A stretch of 7,538 nucleotides of DNA from contig JALNYR010000129.1 of assembly GCA_023229725.1 (NCBI GenBank), positions 1 through 7,538 on the forward strand, in the 5' to 3' direction. How positions within the stretch are numbered: position 1 is the first letter of the stretch; each line of letters starts with the position of its first letter. The DNA comes from Dehalococcoidia bacterium. GTDB lineage: Bacteria; Chloroflexota; Dehalococcoidia; GIF9; AB-539-J10. Below, one piece after another: positions 1 to 5,908 of this stretch. The position numbers and the translations under genes are program-made. Below the pieces are notes generated by a model, which was not told the DNA's origin, searched no databases, and worked only from the letters and a program-made list of their open reading frames with translations.

Positions 1-131
1 ACTCCGTAGGCCTGAAGACGGGCCACATGCGCGAAGGCGGTCTCGACGACGCCACGACCCGCCTGCTCGAGATAGAGGCGGAGCTTGGCAGCCGCGCGAA
101 GTTCCTCGGCAGGAAAGGGTTCAAGCCCTAG
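1..131 (+). CDS. C-terminal end of an unrecognised protein (partial)
   Basis: An open frame runs in from the left edge (first full codon at position 3) and stops at TAG 129-131, giving 42 residues that begin SVGLKTGHMREGG and end GRKGFKP. The composition looks like a real soluble protein: a short helix-like acidic/leucine stretch (TRLLEIEAELGS) followed by a basic tail. I do not recognise the family from this tail. The stop codon is in the same frame as the following ABC ATPase and only 18 bases before its start, so the two genes are probably co-transcribed. No promoter or terminator is visible between them. Confidence 0.6.
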   Translation, partial: SVGLKTGHMREGGLDDATTRLLEIEAELGSRAKFLGRKGFKP

Positions 132-149
132 CAGGTAGACCGGACAGCG

Positions 150-1136
150 ATGCCACAAGAACACATCATCGAGGTCGAAGAGCTCACCAAGCGCTTCGGT
201 CCGGTCACCGCGGTCGACGCCGTCTCTTTCACCGTGGCGGAAGGCGAGTTGTTCGCCTTCCTCGGGCCGAACGGTGCGGGAAAGACGACCACCATCAGCG
301 TGCTCTGTACGCTGCTGAGGCCCGCCGCGGGACGGGCCAGCGTCAACGGATACGACGTCGTGAAGCAGCGCAGCGACGTGCGCCGCTCCATCGGCCTCGT
401 GTTCCAGGATTCGACGCTGGACGAGTACCTGACGGCCGAGCAGAACCTTCGTTTTCACGCCTATGCCTACCGGGTCCCCCGCGACGTGCGCGAGAAGCGC
501 ATCGCGGAACTGCTCGACCTCGTGGAGCTGTCCGACCGGCGCAAGAGCCGGGTGCGAACGTTTTCGGGCGGCATGAAGAGACGCCTGGAGATCGCCCGGG
601 GGCTGCTGCACAGTCCGAAGGTGCTCTTCCTGGACGAGCCGACCCTGGGGCTCGATCCCCAGACGCGCCGGCACATCTGGGAGCACATCCTCGAACTGCG
701 CAAGCAGCACGGTCTGACCATCTTCCTGACGACGCACTACATGGAGGAAGCGGAGGTGGCAGGCCGCATCGGCATCATCGACCATGGCCGCATCGTCGCG
801 CTCGATACGCCGGACAACCTGAAGGACGCCATGGGCGGCGATGTCATCACCATCGAGGCGCGCGACAACGATGCGGCGGCGGTCGAGTTGACGCAGAAGT
901 TCGGGGTCACGCCGGTGCGCGAGAACGGAACCCTCAGCTTCAGCGTTCCGCACGGCGACAAAGTCCTGCCCCGCATCATACGTTCGCTCGAAAGCCCCGT
1001 GGTCGCGGTCGGACTGCGCCGGCCGACGCTGGAGGACGTCTTCCTGCGGCGCACGGGCCACGCCATCAGGGAGCAGGAAGCCGACCCGATGGATGGGGTG
1101 CGGGCATTCATGGCCCACAGAGGACGGGGGCACTAG
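150..1136 (+). CDS. ABC-2 type exporter, ATP-binding subunit (DrrA-like)
   Basis: This is a 328-residue cytoplasmic ATPase that should power export through the permease encoded next. All nucleotide-binding motifs are present in order: Walker A GPNGAGKTT (residues 39-47), Q-loop Q86, signature FSGGMKRRLEIARG (138-151), Walker B VLFLDEP (158-164) with the D-loop GLD (167-169), and the H-loop histidine H196 in TTHYMEEAE. After the roughly 220-residue ATPase domain there is a C-terminal extension ending in PTLEDVFLRRTGH, typical of the daunorubicin-resistance/DrrA group (DUF4162-like tail). The length fits that group. The Shine-Dalgarno is weak (AGG about 14 bases upstream), but ATG 150 is the only good start: an in-frame stop lies 18 bases upstream and the core domain begins at once. 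The family exports drugs, lipids or polysaccharides; the substrate cannot be told from sequence. Confidence 0.95.
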   Translation: MPQEHIIEVEELTKRFGPVTAVDAVSFTVAEGELFAFLGPNGAGKTTTISVLCTLLRPAAGRASVNGYDVVKQRSDVRRSIGLVFQDSTLDEYLTAEQNLRFHAYAYRVPRDVREKRIAELLDLVELSDRRKSRVRTFSGGMKRRLEIARGLLHSPKVLFLDEPTLGLDPQTRRHIWEHILELRKQHGLTIFLTTHYMEEAEVAGRIGIIDHGRIVALDTPDNLKDAMGGDVITIEARDNDAAAVELTQKFGVTPVRENGTLSFSVPHGDKVLPRIIRSLESPVVAVGLRRPTLEDVFLRRTGHAIREQEADPMDGVRAFMAHRGRGH

Positions 1137-1139
1137 CCG

Positions 1140-1937
1140 ATGGCCGAAGTGCTGGTCGCCATCAGGGTCGTCGCGTACCGCGAGCTGCTGCGTTTCGTAC
1201 AGGAGAAGTCACGGCTCGTCTCCTCGTTCGCCATGCCATTGCTCTTCCTCGTCATCTTCGGCGCGGGCTTCACCCGGACCATCGGCGCCATGGCGCCCGG
1301 AGTGGACTTCGTGCAGTTCATGTATCCGGGCATCGTCGCGATGACGGTCCTCATGAACTCGGTCATGTCCGGCCTGTCGGTTGTGTGGGACCGGGAGTTC
1401 GGCTTCCTCAAGGAGATACTGGTGGCGCCCCTGGCGCGCAGCGGCATCGTACTGGGCAAGGCGGTGGGCGCCGCAGTCGTGGCGCTGCTGCAGGGAGCCA
1501 TCATGCTTGTGCTCGCGCCGGTTGTGGGCGTGTCCCTTACTCCGGTCCTCGTGCTGAAGCTCATCCCCCTGCTCGTCATCATCTCCCTGTCGCTCTCGGG
1601 CCTCGGGCTGCTCATCGCGTCGCGGATGCGCTCCCAACAGGGTTTCCAGCTCATCACGCAGCTTCTCGTCTTTCCGCTCATCTTCCTCTCAGGCGTGTTC
1701 TTCCCGGTCAACAACGTGCCGGCCTGGCTCGAAGCCATTTCGAAGGTCAATCCACTGACCTACGGCGTGGACGCCATACGACAACTGTTCCTGGCAGTCG
1801 ACGGCGGTGCGGTCGAAGCCATCGGCGTGACGATATTCGGCCACACCATGACGGTGCTGCAGGACGTTGCCGTGGTGGCAGCGTTCGGGCTGCTGCTACT
1901 GCTGCTGGCGACACTGTCGTTCGAGAGACAGGAGTAG
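1140..1937 (+). CDS. ABC-2 type exporter, permease subunit (DrrB/NodJ-like)
   Basis: This is a 265-residue integral membrane protein, the transmembrane partner of the upstream ATPase. It has about six hydrophobic segments: the first at about residues 26-44, the second at about 60-80, and four more in the C-terminal two thirds. Between segments 2 and 3 lies the conserved ABC-2 cytoplasmic coupling motif WDREFGFLKEILVAPLAR (83-100). Later come the family-typical FPLIFLSGVFFP segment and NPLTYGVDAIRQ. The start ATG follows the ATPase stop by 3 bases and is preceded by GAGGACGGGGG inside the ATPase gene, which indicates tight co-translation. Length is normal for DrrB-type permeases. The protein ends in a short charged tail (SFERQE). 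The exported substrate is unknown. No clear terminator follows before the next promoter at 1971. Confidence 0.94.
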   Translation: MAEVLVAIRVVAYRELLRFVQEKSRLVSSFAMPLLFLVIFGAGFTRTIGAMAPGVDFVQFMYPGIVAMTVLMNSVMSGLSVVWDREFGFLKEILVAPLARSGIVLGKAVGAAVVALLQGAIMLVLAPVVGVSLTPVLVLKLIPLLVIISLSLSGLGLLIASRMRSQQGFQLITQLLVFPLIFLSGVFFPVNNVPAWLEAISKVNPLTYGVDAIRQLFLAVDGGAVEAIGVTIFGHTMTVLQDVAVVAAFGLLLLLLATLSFERQE

Positions 1938-1970
1938 CCGGCGACGCGGCTCGCGAGGCAATCCGGGGTC

Positions 1971-1998
1971 TTGACAGTCGGATACGACCGCATGTAGT
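1971..1998 (+). promoter_or_regulatory. Sigma-70 type promoter for the tct operon
   Basis: A perfect -35 box TTGACA (1971-1976) is separated by 16 bases from a -10 box TGTAGT (1993-1998, 4 of 6 to consensus). It lies 34 bases after the ABC permease stop. Transcription would start near 2005 and leave a leader of about 280 bases before tctC. The box matches are seen directly; activity is inferred. Confidence 0.65.
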
Positions 1999-2004
1999 GT
2001 TCAA

Positions 2005-2288
2005 GTGCGTCGCATCCTCAGGCTCCCCACGATGCAGCTCCGGCAACCTCGCGTGAGCGAGTCCGCCGGGCAACAGTCACCCCCTCGGGATACGCGCACT
2101 ACGGAATCCGACCAGCGCAGGAGGCACGTCAGTTCACGCGGTCGCGACGTTGCTGCGGCAACCACCTCCAATGGCATCGGCGTCGCGTTGTCGAGACGGC
2201 GGTCGTACCTGCGCACAAGGAGGTGGCCCGTCGGTGTAGCACAGAACGATTGCATCGTTCGCGTTCCAACTTCGCAAGGGAGGTGAAT
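2005..2288 (+). promoter_or_regulatory. Long structured 5' leader of the tct operon (candidate cis-regulatory RNA)
   Basis: This stretch between promoter and tctC carries no convincing gene; the open frames across it look like chance frames of GC-rich DNA. It does carry structure. A two-part hairpin spans 2039-2070, with an inner CTCGC/GCGAG stem capped by a GUGA (GNRA) tetraloop and an outer CCGGC/GCCGG stem across a 3x3 internal loop. A 5-bp hairpin GTTGC-TGCG-GCAAC lies at 2149-2162. CCACCTCC (2162-2169) is exactly complementary to GGAGGTGG (2219-2226), and seven of its bases are complementary to the tctC ribosome binding site (2279-2285). A perfect 7-bp hairpin, GAACGAT-TGC-ATCGTTC, spans 2244-2260 between the two Shine-Dalgarno copies. 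I do not recognise a known riboswitch class: no T-box GGTGGNACCGCG and no SAM-I or glycine core. Confidence 0.45.
2276..2286 (+). promoter_or_regulatory. Ribosome binding site fixing the tctC start
   Basis: AAGGGAGGTGA lies 2 bases before ATG 2289 and is close to a full match to the 16S anti-Shine-Dalgarno. It decides for ATG 2289 over the in-frame GTG at 2223, which would add 22 arginine-rich residues before the signal peptide. Confidence 0.85.
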
Positions 2289-3278
2289 ATGAGATTGACG
2301 AAACTTGTGGCTCTCCTTCTGTCCATGGCGGTGATAGTCGCCCTCGTCCTGCCGGGGTGCGCTCCAGCACAGGACAAGTACCCGAGCAAGGCCATAACAC
2401 TTGTGTGTCCGTGGGGCGCGGGCGGCGGCACGGACAGGATTGCACGCTATCTTGCCGACAAGCTCAGCACGGAGCTGGGCCAGCCCGTCGCCGTGGTCAA
2501 TCAGACTGGAGGCAACGGGGCCGTGGGACACAATGCCGGTGCGACGGCAACCCCTGATGGCTACACGATCTGCATCTCCACATGGGAGCTCAGCATCCTG
2601 CGCCACATGGGCTGGTCTGAGATTGCATACGACAACGTCAGAGGCGTCGCCCTCATCAACAAGGACCCGGCGGGCCTGTTGGTGCATCCGGACGATGCCA
2701 AAGCCAACAACTGGAAGGACGCGTCGGACTGGATCGACTACGTCAAGAAGAACCCCGGCCTGCAACTCTCCGGCACCGGCACCGGCGGCGTGTGGCACGT
2801 CGCCCTCCTTGGCATGCTGGCTGCAGCCGGAGTCGGCCCTGAAGCCGTCGAGTGGCTTCCCAGCACCGGCGCCGCTGAAGGCATCACCTGGCTGCTCGGT
2901 AAGAACGTCGATGCCGTGACCTGCAGCATCGTCGAGGCTGGGCCGCAGATCGATGCCGGCACCCTCGTTCCTCTCGCGACCATGAGTACCCAGCGAATGC
3001 CACGCTTCCCCGACATCCCGACCCTTGCGGAAGCAGGCATCGACTGGGAACTGGGCGCGTGGAGAGGCATCACGGTCCCCAAGGACACGCCCGATGCCGT
3101 GGTGAACACCCTGCACGATGCCATCAAGAAGACCATCGATAGCCAGGTCTGGAAGGACTGGATGAGCCAGCAGGGCTTCACCCAGCTCTACCTGAACTCG
3201 GCCGGCTTCGACACGTTCATGGCGGATGACTACGCGGCGGCCCAGCGGCTGCTCAAGGCCGGCGGCCTCATCTCGTAG
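2289..3278 (+). CDS. tctC: TTT transporter substrate-binding lipoprotein TctC
   Basis: This is a 329-residue extracytoplasmic binding protein of the tripartite tricarboxylate transporter (TctC/Bug) family. It captures an organic acid (citrate and other carboxylates are known family ligands) and hands it to TctA/TctB. The N-terminus is a lipoprotein signal: basic MRLTK, a hydrophobic core, then lipobox LPGC at residues 21-24, so mature protein would begin at the lipidated C24. Family motifs follow: ITLVCPWGAGGGTD (36-49), then GQPVAVVNQTGGNGAVG and TPDGYTI, and late in the protein the PDIPTLAEAGI segment followed by WRGITVPKDTP. Length is normal for the family. ATG 2289 is chosen for its ribosome binding site and because it places the signal peptide at the N-terminus. 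The frame is open upstream to GTG 2223, but that would bury the signal. It is the first gene of the operon, with a long leader before it and a strong hairpin after it. The exact ligand cannot be read from sequence. Confidence 0.93.
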   Translation: MRLTKLVALLLSMAVIVALVLPGCAPAQDKYPSKAITLVCPWGAGGGTDRIARYLADKLSTELGQPVAVVNQTGGNGAVGHNAGATATPDGYTICISTWELSILRHMGWSEIAYDNVRGVALINKDPAGLLVHPDDAKANNWKDASDWIDYVKKNPGLQLSGTGTGGVWHVALLGMLAAAGVGPEAVEWLPSTGAAEGITWLLGKNVDAVTCSIVEAGPQIDAGTLVPLATMSTQRMPRFPDIPTLAEAGIDWELGAWRGITVPKDTPDAVVNTLHDAIKKTIDSQVWKDWMSQQGFTQLYLNSAGFDTFMADDYAAAQRLLKAGGLIS

Positions 3279-3320
3279 TCAGAGACGCAGATACGCCACG
3301 CAGCCGTTGCAGTGGTGTGA

Positions 3321-3358
3321 GGCAGGATGGCGCCTGCGGATGCAGGCGCCATCCTGTC
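3321..3358 (+). repeat. Intercistronic perfect hairpin between tctC and tctB
   Basis: The arms CAGGATGGCGCCTGC (3323-3337) and GCAGGCGCCATCCTG (3342-3356) are perfect 15-bp complements around the loop GGAT (3338-3341). A G-U and a G-C pair extend the stem to 3321-3358. No T-run follows (next bases are TCGATG), so it is not a classic terminator. In binding-protein transporter operons, such hairpins after the first gene commonly protect the upstream message end and allow more binding protein than membrane subunits; that role is inferred here. Confidence 0.85.
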
Positions 3359-3391
3359 GATGTACGTACCATCCCGCGCCGAGGAGGACCG

Positions 3392-3856
3392 ATGAACAGC
3401 AGGAGACTCGACATCGTCACTGGGACCGTCATCATCGCTTTCGCCTGCTTCGTGCTGGCCTACTCATCGACTTTTCCTCCGGCGAAAGGGACTGATTTCG
3501 GTCCCTCGCTTTTCCCCAGGGTTGTCGCGGTGATGCTGCTCATTCTCGGAGCAATCCTGCTGCTTCACGTCTGGAGAGCCGGAGCGCAGGCGCAGTCCAG
3601 CGCAGCCGTTCGGGCAGGAGGAGAGCTGTCCACCACATCCGCGGGAGTACGCAACGTGGTCGTGACCGTCATCGCCATCGTTGCCTACATTGCCCTCGTG
3701 GACCGGCTCGGATTCGTCCCGACCACGCTGGTATTCCTGTTCGTACTCATGAAGACGTACAGATTGACCACGCTCAGAAGCATCGCCGCCTCCTGCGTCA
3801 TCACCGGGTTCGTGTATGTTCTGTTCTCGGTGTTGCTGCGGGTGACACTCCCTTGA
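3392..3856 (+). CDS. tctB: TTT transporter small membrane subunit TctB
   Basis: This is a 154-residue membrane protein, the small subunit that pairs with TctA in the tripartite tricarboxylate transporter. It has about four to five hydrophobic segments: roughly residues 8-28, 43-61, 85-104, 108-121 and 127-150. The family-typical loop after segment 1, GTDFGPSLFPRVVAV (33-47), is present. Length (about 150 residues) is usual for TctB. The start ATG 3392 is set by GAGGAGG at 3381-3387, 4 bases before it. The frame is open upstream to 3317, but that extension (starting MRQDGACGCRR) reads through the intercistronic hairpin and is not plausible. tctA begins 34 bases after the stop. TctB sequences are poorly conserved, so the call rests partly on position between tctC and tctA. 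Confidence 0.9.
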   Translation: MNSRRLDIVTGTVIIAFACFVLAYSSTFPPAKGTDFGPSLFPRVVAVMLLILGAILLLHVWRAGAQAQSSAAVRAGGELSTTSAGVRNVVVTVIAIVAYIALVDRLGFVPTTLVFLFVLMKTYRLTTLRSIAASCVITGFVYVLFSVLLRVTLP

Positions 3857-3890
3857 TGACAGCGCCAACAGTCCACAGGAGTGAGTAAGA

Positions 3891-5393
3891 ATGATTCTTG
3901 ACGTCATCGCTTCGATTGCGCACGTGGAAGTCCTGCTCCCGTGGGTGCTGGGCATGTTCCTGGGAGTATTCATCGGCGCCATTCCGGGACTGACCGCCAC
4001 GATGGCCACGGCCATCCTGGTGCCCATTACCTACTACCTTTCCCCGATGGGGGGCCTCGCCATGATCCTGGGATGCGCCTGCGTGGCCATCTTTGCAGGC
4101 GATATTCCGGCAACGTACCTGCGCGTTCCCGGCACGCCGTCTTCAGGCGCGGCCGTGCTTGACGGCTACGAGATGACGAAGCAGGGGAAGTCATCGCTGG
4201 CCTTGAGGCTGGATATCGTCTGCTCCTGCCTCGGAGGACTGGTCGGCTTCATCCTGTTGATACTTGGTGCGACGGCGCTGGCAGCAGTGGCCCTCAAGTT
4301 CTCGTTCTACGAGTTTCTGTGGGTGTCGACTTTCGGCCTTGCGACGTGCGTCATCATCTCGCGCGGCGCGATGGTCAAGGGAGGCATCTCCGTTGCCCTT
4401 GGGCTCTTCGTTTCGACCATCGGCATGGATATCGTCACCGGCTACCCCCGGTTCACGTTCGGCAATGTTCACATGCTCAGCGGCATCAACTTCATCCCGG
4501 CGATGATAGGGCTCTTCGGCATTCCGGTCGTCCTCAACACCATCTTCGCTCCGAGGCGCCTCGAGATGCCAAGCGTGAAGGAGACGAAACACTACTCCAT
4601 AGCTGACGTGCTGCCTGCGGTCAAGCGCCGCTGGAACCTCATCCTGCGCTCGTCCATCTTGGGGACCTTCATCGGCAGCCTGCCCGGCGCAGGAGCGGAC
4701 ATCGCAGCCTGGGTAGCCTACGGCATGGCGAAGCGCAACTCGAAGGAACCGGAGAAGTTCGGCACCGGCTGCGAAGAGGGAGTCATCGCTCCCACCAGCG
4801 CCAACAACGCAGGCATAGCGGGCGCCTGGATCCCCGCCCTTGCGCTGGGCATACCGGGGGACTCAATCACCGCCATCATCCTGGGAGCATCGATGATATA
4901 CGGACTGCGGCCCGGTCCGCTCATGTTCGTAGGAGCCAGCGGCGAGCTTGTCAGGGGGATATTCGCCATCGGAATCATCACGCAGCTCATGCTCATCCCC
5001 ATCGGGCTCCTGTCCATCAAGGCCTTCAGCAAGGTATTCAGGCTGCCCAACAGCATCATCATGCCGATGATCCTTGTGTTCTGCATCGTCGGCTCCTACG
5101 CGCTCAATTTCAGCATGTTCGACGTCGGGGTGATGTTCCTCTTCGGGCTGCTGGGTTTCTACATGGAACGCAACGGCATACCGCTGCCCCCGCTCGTGCT
5201 GGCGATGATACTGGGGCCACTCATCGAGAGGAACCTCCGTCTTGGACTCATGCAGACCGGCGGCAATCTCCTGCCCTTCTTCACGAGGCCTATCTCGTTC
5301 GTGGTCATTGTCTCGATATTCGTGTTCCTGTTCTGGGGCAAGCTGTCGCCTCTTGTCGCCAGGCTGCGGGGCAGAGGCCGCAGCGCGCCCTAG
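3891..5393 (+). CDS. tctA: TTT transporter large membrane subunit TctA
   Basis: This is a 500-residue, highly hydrophobic permease that forms the translocation path of the tripartite tricarboxylate transporter; the family works as an ion-coupled secondary transporter loaded by TctC. About eleven to twelve membrane segments can be seen. The two family signature regions are both intact: GAIPGLTATMATAILVP (29-45) with VPGTPSSGAAVLDGYEMTKQGK (79-100) in the first half, and GSLPGAGADIAAWVAYGMAK (from 262) followed by EEGVIAPTSANNAG and PALALGIPGDS in the second half. The two G-x-x-P-G elements fit the internal duplication known for this family. Length is standard (about 500). The start ATG has AGGAG at 3877-3881. 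It is the last gene of the tct operon; no good terminator is seen directly after the stop. Confidence 0.96.
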   Translation: MILDVIASIAHVEVLLPWVLGMFLGVFIGAIPGLTATMATAILVPITYYLSPMGGLAMILGCACVAIFAGDIPATYLRVPGTPSSGAAVLDGYEMTKQGKSSLALRLDIVCSCLGGLVGFILLILGATALAAVALKFSFYEFLWVSTFGLATCVIISRGAMVKGGISVALGLFVSTIGMDIVTGYPRFTFGNVHMLSGINFIPAMIGLFGIPVVLNTIFAPRRLEMPSVKETKHYSIADVLPAVKRRWNLILRSSILGTFIGSLPGAGADIAAWVAYGMAKRNSKEPEKFGTGCEEGVIAPTSANNAGIAGAWIPALALGIPGDSITAIILGASMIYGLRPGPLMFVGASGELVRGIFAIGIITQLMLIPIGLLSIKAFSKVFRLPNSIIMPMILVFCIVGSYALNFSMFDVGVMFLFGLLGFYMERNGIPLPPLVLAMILGPLIERNLRLGLMQTGGNLLPFFTRPISFVVIVSIFVFLFWGKLSPLVARLRGRGRSAP

Positions 5394-5691
5394 ACCGGTT
5401 CCGCCCGACTCGCGATACGCGGAGCCCTTCCGGCGTGGCTCACGAAGTGAGGAACCAGACTGCGCCCCGCAGTAGGAGCTCCCCTTGCTGTCGTCCTCGT
5501 GTCACCCGCTGCCGGCCGGCGCCTCACCACCGGCGCTGCACTGGCCCTGTTCATCCGCGAGACGACGTCAGCCCGGGCCGGTGGCAGCAGGCAGGTTCCG
5601 CATCCGCATGACCGACCGGCGTCCGGTTCGCATTGAGAACGTGTGCCCGGGAAACGACTGATGTGAAGAACCGATAGGGACGTCAAAGGCA
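5394..5691. other. Non-coding stretch after tctA
   Basis: About 300 bases hold no gene I can support; the open frames on both strands have no ribosome binding site or recognisable protein. Weak structure is present just after the tctA stop: GGTTCC (5397-5402) can pair with GGAACC (5451-5456), enclosing two small hairpins, CGCG-ATA-CGCG (5411-5421) and CTCAC-GAA-GTGAG (5439-5451, sharing one base with the outer stem). A further small hairpin ACCGG-CGT-CCGGT lies at 5615-5627. None has a T-run, so I do not call an intrinsic terminator. Confidence 0.5.
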
Positions 5692-5721
5692 TTGACATCT
5701 GAATCCGCTTCTCTCTATAGT
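5692..5721 (+). promoter_or_regulatory. Sigma-70 type promoter for the NSS transporter
   Basis: A perfect -35 box TTGACA (5692-5697) and a -10 box TATAGT (5716-5721, 5 of 6 to consensus) are spaced by 18 bases. It is the best promoter match in the window. Transcription would start near 5728, about 180 bases before the NSS start codon. Confidence 0.75.
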
Positions 5722-5727
5722 CTGCAG

Positions 5728-5757
5728 CACGTCATCTGCACGTGTGCACATGACGTG
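5728..5757. repeat. Imperfect palindrome at the NSS transcription start (operator or leader hairpin)
   Basis: The left arm CACGTCATCTGCAC (5728-5741) and right arm GTGCACATGACGTG (5744-5757) are inverted repeats matching at 13 of 14 positions around a 2-base centre. The palindrome begins 7 bases after the -10 box, at the expected first transcribed base. That position suits a dimeric repressor that blocks the promoter; alternatively the transcript could fold it as a 5' hairpin. The role is inferred. Confidence 0.7.
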
Positions 5758-5770
5758 TGTTTCCACTGAA

Positions 5771-5841
5771 GCCTGTGCCGGGCGTCCGGCGGATTCTCAG
5801 GCAGCCGGTCCCCAGCCTTCCACCCCGTGGTAGGCACCGGC
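5771..5841 (+). promoter_or_regulatory. Structured leader upstream of the NSS transporter
   Basis: Two adjacent stem-loops follow the palindrome. The first (5771-5802) has an outer GCCTG/CAGGC stem around an inner GCCGG-GCGT-CCGGC hairpin (5777-5790). The second (5804-5841) has an outer GCCGGT/ACCGGC stem, a 5-base bulge on the left side, and an inner GCCT-T-CCAC / GTGG-T-AGGC stem with one T-T mismatch and a CCC loop. No T-run follows either, and the bases between 5842 and the ribosome binding site look unstructured. I cannot assign a known riboswitch class. Confidence 0.45.
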
Positions 5842-5895
5842 CTATTTGACATCCGCCCCACAGGTCGATACGCCGGTTGGCTTGTGTCGTGAACT

Positions 5896-5904
5896 AGGAG
5901 GTGA
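5896..5904 (+). promoter_or_regulatory. Ribosome binding site fixing the NSS start
   Basis: AGGAGGTGA lies 4 bases before ATG 5909. It rules out the in-frame TTG at 5846, which would add 21 polar residues in front of the conserved first membrane segment. Confidence 0.9.
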
Positions 5905-5908
5905 GAGT

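Noticed and set aside
2031..2071. SAM-I riboswitch in the tct leader
   Set aside because: GATGCAGCTCCGGCAACC resembles the SAM-I core GATGAAGCCCGGCAACC, but the required downstream GGTGCTAATTCC strand is missing and the neighbouring bases form a different hairpin.
2005..2286. Plus-strand frame in the tct leader (GTG start, 93 codons)
   Set aside because: Arginine/serine/threonine-rich translation with no recognisable domain, no ribosome binding site, and it overlaps paired structure and the tctC start.
2001..3116. Long minus-strand frame (371 codons) opposite tctC
   Set aside because: It is the mirror of a clear TctC gene in GC-rich DNA; its translation has no family features and no upstream signals.
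3321..3358. Intrinsic terminator between tctC and tctB
   Set aside because: No T-run after the stem, and tctB and tctA downstream belong to the same functional operon.
5846..5873. Second promoter with TTGACA at 5846-5851
   Set aside because: No acceptable -10 box at 15-19 bases; the upstream pair at 5692-5721 is far better.
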